Assembly (NCBI RefSeq): GCF_964019385.1
Contig: NC_088646.1
Coordinates: 41,546,563-41,610,562 of the forward strand
Direction of reading: 5' to 3'
Origin: Sycon ciliatum
Lineage: Eukaryota; Porifera; Calcarea; Leucosolenida; Sycettidae
Length of the DNA: 64,000 nucleotides
In this document: positions 58,524 through 64,000 of the stretch, piece by piece
Position numbering within the stretch: the stretch's first letter is position 1
Layout: each line of letters opens with the position of its first letter
The notes under the pieces: model-generated
Told to the model about the DNA's origin: nothing
Database searches by the model: none
The model's input: the letters and a program-made list of their open reading frames with translations, nothing else
Position numbers and translations under genes: made by a program

Positions 58524-58599
58524 TGGCGCCCAACGTGGGGCTCGAACCCATTACCCTGAGTTTAAGAGTCTCCTGCTCTACCGACTGAGCTAGCCAATG
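58524..58599 (-). pseudogene. tRNA-Lys(CUU)-like sequence with encoded CCA
   Basis: The minus strand reads a tRNA-like molecule: TAGCTCAGTCGGTAGAGC (D arm, box A), loop CTCTTAA with anticodon CTT at 58566-58564, GGTTCGAGCC (T arm, box B) and the 3' end GTTGGGCGCCA. The acceptor stem does not pair well (CATTGGC against GTTGGGC) and the anticodon stem has mismatches. The CCA is encoded, which nuclear tRNA genes lack. It is therefore a retroposed or primer-derived copy, or the head of a SINE. Confidence 0.65.
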
Positions 58600-58913
58600 T
58601 TGCGTGTTGAGGAACCTGATCCCTGGTCAAGTAATCACGCAATTAGCATGTAATTCCATGCCTGTGTACAAGGGCAAGCTGTCAATTATCACGCCAATGT
58701 GCATACATAATAGTATGTCGTCTATGCCCAGTTTTACGCTGATAGGCCGACATGCCTATCCCCGCGGTCACGGTGTACAGTAGATGAGTTGTGCAAAATA
58801 AATCCTAATACAAGTTCAAATCAAAACTGGGGTAGAGTCAATCAGACTGCCTTGCTCTGTTCATCGCTCAGTCAGTACCTTGCTGAAATCCTGAGCAGAT
58901 TTGGTCACACCAA
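58600..58913. other. Unassigned stretch
   Basis: No gene or repeat recognised; it contains GTGCAAAATAAATCC (about 58792), possibly an LTR or LINE remnant. Confidence 0.4.
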
Positions 58914-59306
58914 GGGCGCGTTTGGTTGGTACGAACTAGAACAGGATTCACCAGAACAGCGCGTTTGGTTGGGACTGCATCTGTTCTGGGTCGGCCAGAA
59001 CATGTTCTGCTTGCTCCGGCCTCGAGGCCGGAGCAGACCGAGCAGTTTCACTTTTTCACAGTGAAACCTGGCGGGAACATCGATTTTGGTCCCAAATGAT
59101 CACGTGCATACGCTTTTGGGTTGGACTCGTCGTACCGTACAAAGTGACCATGGTGACCCATACACATTTTGAAGAATGCACCAAGTTTGGCACATTTTTC
59201 CACAAAAATGTGCTCTGTTTCTGGAGTAGCGTTTGGTTGACATGAGGCTGCTCCATGTGCACCAGCTGTTCGATCCTGTTCTAGATCGTACCAACCAAAC
59301 GCACCC
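58914..59306. mobile_element. Harbinger-like MITE, copy 2, intact
   Basis: 393 bp, ends GGGCGCGTTTGGTTGGTACG and the complement of GGGTGCGTTTGGTTGGTACG, with CAA on both sides (58911-58913, 59307-59309). It is collinear, in opposite orientation, with the two halves of copy 1. Features include an inner palindrome CCGGCCTCGAGGCCGG and TTTCACTTTTTCACAGTGAAA. No coding capacity. Confidence 0.82.
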
Positions 59307-60540
59307 CAAGAGTACATAAAACCAGAGTGTGCAACTCGGGATGGTTCCTGTGGGAGCGTAAATTCGTGCAGTACGTCATTTCTGACGGCATGGTAACTTA
59401 GTAAGCCACAGGTACGGTGAAAAGTTGCGTAACCAGTCACGGTGGTGCAAGTCACTGAGTTTGTCCTAATTTCGGTTTTTTTGATACGGATAGCCTGGTG
59501 AATTTACTTGCCAGCGGATGTACGCAACGCACGCAGTCACACAAAAGCACCGAAATCCTAAAACAGGACCTCTAAAATCTTGGTTGATTTCCGAGCTGTG
59601 GAACACGAAAATTTGAGCTGTACGCAAATCGCGGCTTGGCTGACCTCATCAGGGTGACGTAGTGCACGAACTGGGCTGTTACAGATCTGATATGTACAGT
59701 TGCACACTCTGATTTATGTACTCTTGGTGGTACATATACAGTAGAGTTTTGTTTGTTTGTTTGTATTCTTTATTTAGAGTGGGAAGTCCAAAACAGGCCC
59801 TAGCCTAATAACAATGGTCCCACTAGTGAGGGAATGCTGTATATCTGTGCATAAGGATTAGTGAGTTTAACAGTGTAACAGTGAGTGTAGGTTGATTTTA
59901 TAACTCTTTGCATGCTGGGCACTTTTCACCTGTCCACTGGCATTCAAGTGCATTGAACCAGCTGGTGGAGTTTGTGCGCACAGCATTTCTGGTTACCTTG
60001 ATGGATTTTCATCATACTGGGCTTGTTGGAAAGATCCGGACCACTGAAGTAAGAGAATCCATACTGGTAGCTCTCAGCTCCATAGGCATATATCAGTGTC
60101 ACTTCCACGTCCTCTCTGAACTACTTCACACGCCTCGGAATGGCACAACAACTCGACCTCACCTTCTTGTTCGTCACCTTACTCAACTTAAACCGGGTTT
60201 TCACAATTCAAACTGCGCTGCAAAGATGAGATCTGTTATAGACTGCATTCACTTCGTATTGCCGTCGCTGCATGCTGCTCTCTCGCTGCCTCTTTGTACG
60301 ATCTTATCTCCTTTCACTTCGTACAATCTTCTCCATTCGCGCATGTGTACAGCATTCTCTCATCATGGCTGCTGGCCCTTACCTGGTTGCTCTGGGCATG
60401 CTCGGGCCATTCTCTTGCTTACCTTCATAATGATAACTACTTCGAAGTACCAACAATAATTACTCCTCGTGTTGCTTGTGACTGTCGTGTGCCACAAGCA
60501 TGCAGTAACTAAGTGTAAGTTACAACAATTGGCGACGAAG
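59307..60540. other. Non-coding; probable 5' LTR and leader of the second Gypsy element
   Basis: TTGTTTGTTTGTTTGTATTC-TTTATTTAGAG (59748 onward) resembles a LINE 3' tail in reverse. Immediately before the gag ATG is ATTGGCGACGAAG (60528-60540), a primer-site style common in Gypsy elements, so an LTR should end near 60527. Its left boundary was not found. Confidence 0.4.
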
Positions 60541-61593
60541 ATGGCTAGTAGTTTCAATCTCCACGAGGGTCAGTCCAATCGTCTACCTACGTTCGACTCG
60601 TCAGGTACTCCTGCGGAGGTTGGCCAACGCTGGAAGAAATGGTTCCGCAGCTTTGAATACATGGCGGAAGGAAAGGGTATTTCTGACACTAAGCGTTTGA
60701 GATCTCTTTTACTACATTCCGCAGCCCCAACAATTCAAGATTTATTTGACGATCTCACCGATCCTGCAGCAAATCCTCCGGCGGATGACGAGTTCAGGAA
60801 AGCGTCACGCATGCTGAGTCACCACTTCAAGGCCGAGCCAAACCCTATCTACGAGCGACACTTGTTTCGACAGCTCGCCCCCAAAGCCGGTGAGAGTATC
60901 AGTCAGTTTGTTGTACGTTTACAGCAACAAGCTAGATTTTGTGATTTTGGTGATGTCACCAATGATATGATCCGGGACCATGTGGTGGCAACTATGCGAA
61001 ATGTGGAACTAAAAAAGAAATTGCTTCAAGAATCGAAATTGACATGGGCCACTTGCTTAGAGATTTGTGCAATTTTCGAGTCAACCCAACGTCAAGCATC
61101 AGCTATGGGTTCTGAACAAACATTGCCGCCGGTGAACGCCATCGCAAGTAAGGCCTCGTCTGCGTCTGGATCTCGTCCTGGGAGTTCTCCTCATTTTGTG
61201 AATCGTTCTAACCCTATGAATCGTTCTTCTGTTTCTGATGATCGAGCGCCGTCTGAGCACTTGTGTTATAGGTGTAACCGACCCGATCATCTCGGAAACC
61301 ACCCTCAATGTCCTGCTCGTGGCAAGAGATGTACCAAATGCAAGAAAGTTGGTCACCTCGCGTCATGCTGTACGTCCCGAGCAACTAACAACATCGACAT
61401 CGATGTCGAACCTGAGGATACAAGAGAGTCTTTTGCGATTGGTGCTGTTGGTGAGCAAGTACAGAAAGACCCACAGATTACCATTGATGTCACCATTAAC
61501 GATATTCCGTGCACGATGGAGGTGGATGCTGGTGCTGGATCTCTATTCTCTCTGAATCTGTTTGGAAAGAGAGGTTTTCCCATATCTCTTTAG
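60541..61593 (+). pseudogene. Gypsy Gag with CCHC knuckles and damaged protease
   Basis: 350 residues from the Met at 60541. A capsid-like part (RWKKWFRSFEYMAEGKG, HLFRQLAPKAGESISQFVVR) is followed by two zinc knuckles, CYRCNRPDHLGNHPQC and CTKCKKVGHLASCC. A retropepsin start follows, where the usual D-S/T-G is DAGA. The frame ends at 61593 inside the protease, and protease-like sequence continues in another frame (GEYTVSVCHESHSF). The changed active-site triplet and the frameshift suggest inactivity. Confidence 0.8.
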
Positions 61594-62016
61594 AACAGAG
61601 CTCTGCTTCTTGGCATGCTCATGGTGGACATCCCCTAGTCGTTAAGGGAGAGTATACCGTTTCTGTCTGTCATGAGTCTCATTCGTTCAAAGATCGTATC
61701 ATTGTCACGGTGCGTAAGAAGAACAACTCTATCCGTCTACTAGTATGTGCTGATTTCAAGGTTACGATAAACAAGCACATAGAACCTAACCAGCACCCGA
61801 TTCCGAATCCTACCGACCTATTGTCTGAATTTTCTGGGGGATCGGTCTTCTCAAAGCTAGATCTTAGTCAGGCTTATGCTCAGTTACCTTTGGATGAACA
61901 AAGCCAGTCGTATTGTGTTATCTCCACGCACAAGGGATTGTTTGCGTTTACTCGATTGCCTTTCGGTGTCAGTTCTGCTCCGTCTATTTTCCAGAAGACC
62001 ATCGAACAGATCTTAA
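61594..62016 (+). pseudogene. Gypsy pol: end of protease and first half of RT
   Basis: In the frame of 61509-62159. Protease end, then a jump to RT (LLVCADFKVTINKHIEP, FSKLDLSQAYAQLPLD, HKGLFAFTRLPFGVSSAP, IFQKTIEQIL). The N-terminal RT segment usually found before the DFKVTIN box is missing, indicating an internal deletion. The frame is interrupted at a TTAA by a piggyBac-type element. Confidence 0.82.
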
Positions 62017-62942
62017 AGGGGCACTCCGGGAATTTTTTCGGTGGTGTGTTCTCTTCATGGGGGTCTTATATGGCCCCCAAGGAATGGGGAATCACAAAAA
62101 CTAGACCCAAAAAGTCGATATATGAAGCCAGGGAGGGCCAAGTTTGTCTCCTCGTTTGATGGTTTTGATGACGTCACCTGTGATTAGTATTCAAATTCTC
62201 TGCATTTGAAGATCTTAGTTGTTTGAATTTTCTGGTGATGAAGAACGATGTTTGGTCAACATTCCCAAGCTTCACAACTGCGAGCATACTCTAAGGAACC
62301 TGAAGGACCTCCTGAGGTGCCCCTGGTAGAAGCGCAGCCTGATGAGGGCCAGGAAATTGGATCTGACGACTTCACTGGTCGACAAGGAAATAACGATTGG
62401 TGTTCCTGCCAGAAATGTGGGGTGATGCAGAGGGCAGTCGATTACCTTCGCTGTATAGAGAGCGCTGCAGCTGTTAGCATTGACAGCCCTTTGACATGCG
62501 TTACACATCTTCGCGTCAGCTTGTCTAAACAAAACTGTTCTGACCATATGCCTCACGGCGTATAGAGAATTTCGGGATCCTCGTACTCGGACCAGTGAAG
62601 TCGTCCGCTTCAATCTCCTGGCCCTCATCAGGCTGCGCTTCTACCAGGGGCACATCAGGGGGTCCTTAGAGTATGTTCGCAGTTGTGAAGCTTGGGAGTG
62701 TTGACCAAACATCGTTCTTCATCACCAGAAAATTCAAACAACTAAGATCTTCAAATGCAGAGAATTTGAATACTAATCACAGGTGACGTCATCAAAACCA
62801 TCAAAAGAGGAGACAAACTTGGCCCTCCCTGGCTTCATATATCGACTTTTTGGGTCTAGTTTTCGCGATTCCCCATTCCTTGGGGCCATATAAGGCTCCC
62901 ATGAAGAGAACACACAACCGAAAAAATTCCCGGAGTGCCCCT
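62017..62942. mobile_element. piggyBac-type inverted-repeat element at TTAA
   Basis: 926 bp with termini AGGGGCACTCCGGGAATTTT, flanked by TTAA at 62013-62016 and 62943-62946. Arms 62017-62380 and 62590-62942 are reverse complements over roughly 355 bp, with the innermost 50 bp about 90% matched. The insertion is exactly within the RT frame; the host frame on both sides agrees once one TTAA is counted. No transposase is present. Confidence 0.85.
62381..62589 (+). pseudogene. Captured fragment resembling P2X7 intracellular domain
   Basis: Loop of the inverted-repeat element. One frame reads NDWCSCQKCGVMQRAVDY then LRCIE and LTCVTHLR. After a shift near 62515, the next reads CLNKTVLTICLTAYREFRDP. 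The order W-C-x-C-x2-C, C, C-[IV]-T-x-H, then C-L-N-x-x-V-L..AY..YRE resembles the ballast domain at the C terminus of P2X7 receptors, widespread in uncharacterised invertebrate proteins. The reading continues into the arms on both sides (PPEVPLVEAQPDEGQE), so the original capture may have been larger. Family assignment is from memory of the pattern. Confidence 0.4.
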
Positions 62943-62946
62943 TTAA

Positions 62947-63717
62947 GTGGCATTCCTGGTGTCGTCATCTACATCGACGATATCTTGATTTCCGGCGAGT
63001 CACAACAAGATCATGATGACCGTCTCCGTACCGTTCTACAGCGCTTTTAACAAGCAGGCCTTCGTTTGAGCCGCGAGAAATGCGCCGTCTCTCAGCAGCA
63101 GGTTAGTTACCTTGGCTTCACTGTTAGTCAGCAAGGCATACAACCCACGAACGATAAGGTTCTTGCAATCATGAATGCCCCTAGGCCAACTGATGTTTCT
63201 GCTCTATGTTTTTTCCTGAGGTTCGTTAACTTCTTCGGGAGGTTCATCCCCAACTGCTCCACACTGCTAAGCCCTCCCAATTTTCTCATGAAGAAAGATG
63301 CTCCATTTGTGTGGTCTGACGATTGTGAAACCGCGTTCTGCAAAGTCAAGCAGTTCCTTGCCACCACTCCGGTCATGGCTCACTATGACCCTACGGTCCC
63401 ACTGGTGCTGGAGTGTGACGTGTCACCTACAGGTATCGGGGGCTGCCCTTGTGCACATCACGCCTGACCAATCTATCCGTCCTATTGTGTATGTGCCACA
63501 AGCGCTGTCACAAGCCGAGAATCACTACAGTCAAATAGAGCGCGAAGTTCTTGCGATTGTCTTTGCTGTTCGTCGCCTTCACCAGTATCTGTATGGCCGG
63601 CGATTCATCCTTCGAACGGATCATAAGCCATTGGTCAAGATCTTTGGACCGCATGAATCCCTCAGCAAGACATCTGCGTCCCGTCTACAGCGCTGGGCCG
63701 TCATCTTGGCTGAATAG
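62947..63717 (+). pseudogene. Gypsy pol: second half of RT and RNase H
   Basis: Starts SGIPGVVIYIDDILISGE, with the YIDD catalytic box. After a stop near 63048 it continues GLRLSREKCAVSQQQVSYLG, FLRFVNFFGRFIPNCS and FVWSDDCETAF. RNase H begins LVLECDVSPTGIGG, shifts frame near 63440, and continues VYVPQALSQAENHYSQIERE, LAIVFAVRRLHQYLYGRRF and RTDHKPLVKIF, ending at 63717. Several breaks make it inactive. Confidence 0.85.
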
Positions 63718-64000
63718 CACGGTTGTACCTGCTCATGCTACACCAGAGGTGTCTCATGCATCTGCCGAAACTACGGCTGAAATGCCTGCTGTGCTTTTCC
63801 CTCCAAGTTCAGACACTGTAGCTGACTATGTCCCGGTCCCTGCATTATCTGTTGAGCCTGCTCTCACTTCTGCCTCCCGCTACCCGCTACCCTGCCTCCC
63901 GCTACCCTGCCTCCCGCTACCCTGTCTCCCGCTACCCTGTCTCCCGCTACCCTGTCTCCCGCTACCCTGTCTCCCGCTACCCTGTCTCCCGCTACCCTGT
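63713..64000 (+). pseudogene. pol C-terminal tail, integrase missing
   Basis: A frame reading VVPAHATPEVSHASAE, AVLFPPSSDTVADYVP then Pro-rich repeats follows RNase H directly. In Gypsy elements such a tail lies beyond the integrase, so the integrase appears deleted. Runs off the window. Confidence 0.4.
63871..64000. repeat. 15-bp minisatellite at the window edge
   Basis: Units of TGYCTCCCGCTACCC, about eight seen, encoding a CLPLP/PLP pattern in the open frame; continues past 64000. Confidence 0.9.

Noticed and set aside
58524..58599. Functional tRNA-Lys gene
   Set aside because: Acceptor and anticodon stems are mispaired and CCA is encoded, so it is better explained as retroposed or primer-derived.

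Overview
The window looks like nuclear DNA of a multicellular animal, probably an early-branching marine invertebrate such as a sponge or cnidarian (inference). Reasons: spliced reading frames with GT-AG introns, poly(A)-tailed non-LTR retrotransposons with target-site duplications, a Ty3/Gypsy element, many terminal-inverted-repeat (TIR) elements, and abundant micro- and minisatellites. Nothing is organised like a bacterial or organellar genome. No housekeeping gene is complete here, so the species cannot be named.

Left part (1-23 kb): an AAC-rich block; a minus-strand RING-finger gene with LHREDGPA-type repeats, broken by one in-frame stop; a small two-exon gene for a putative double zinc finger (2223-2565); then layered mobile DNA. 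A Harbinger-like MITE (4291-6032) is split by a truncated LINE. A LINE 3' end and a LINE 5' piece follow. Next is a 6.4 kb fold-back-like element (7633-14031) with 175-bp termini and nested palindromes, a Stowaway-like MITE (14067-15122), a TA-flanked element carrying a 2.5 kb LINE (16026-18908), a 360-bp MITE and a pogo-like MITE.

Middle part (23.2-52.1 kb): about 20.6 kb of a 34-bp satellite, roughly 605 copies or one third of the window, in four blocks. The blocks are separated by a recent Gypsy-type LTR retrotransposon on the minus strand (identical 632-bp LTRs, internal deletion of protease and RT) and by two 5'-truncated LINEs in opposite orientations. All three insertions have readable target duplications in the satellite.

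Right part (52-58 kb): three minus-strand exons with matching phase-1 boundaries encode part of an N-glycosylated, EGF-containing extracellular protein. A phase-compatible transmembrane exon lies at 20.4 kb. If it belongs to the same gene, the whole satellite region sits inside one intron of about 32 kb. The introns here are full of minisatellites. Beyond 58 kb are an LTR-U5-like tandem joined to an antisense tRNA-Lys sequence, an intact copy of the Harbinger-like MITE, and a decayed second Gypsy element whose RT is interrupted at a TTAA by a piggyBac-type inverted-repeat element. That element carries a fragment resembling the P2X7 intracellular domain.

Most of the window is mobile or tandem DNA. 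The likely host genes are the receptor-like gene, the two-exon zinc-finger gene and possibly the RING gene.
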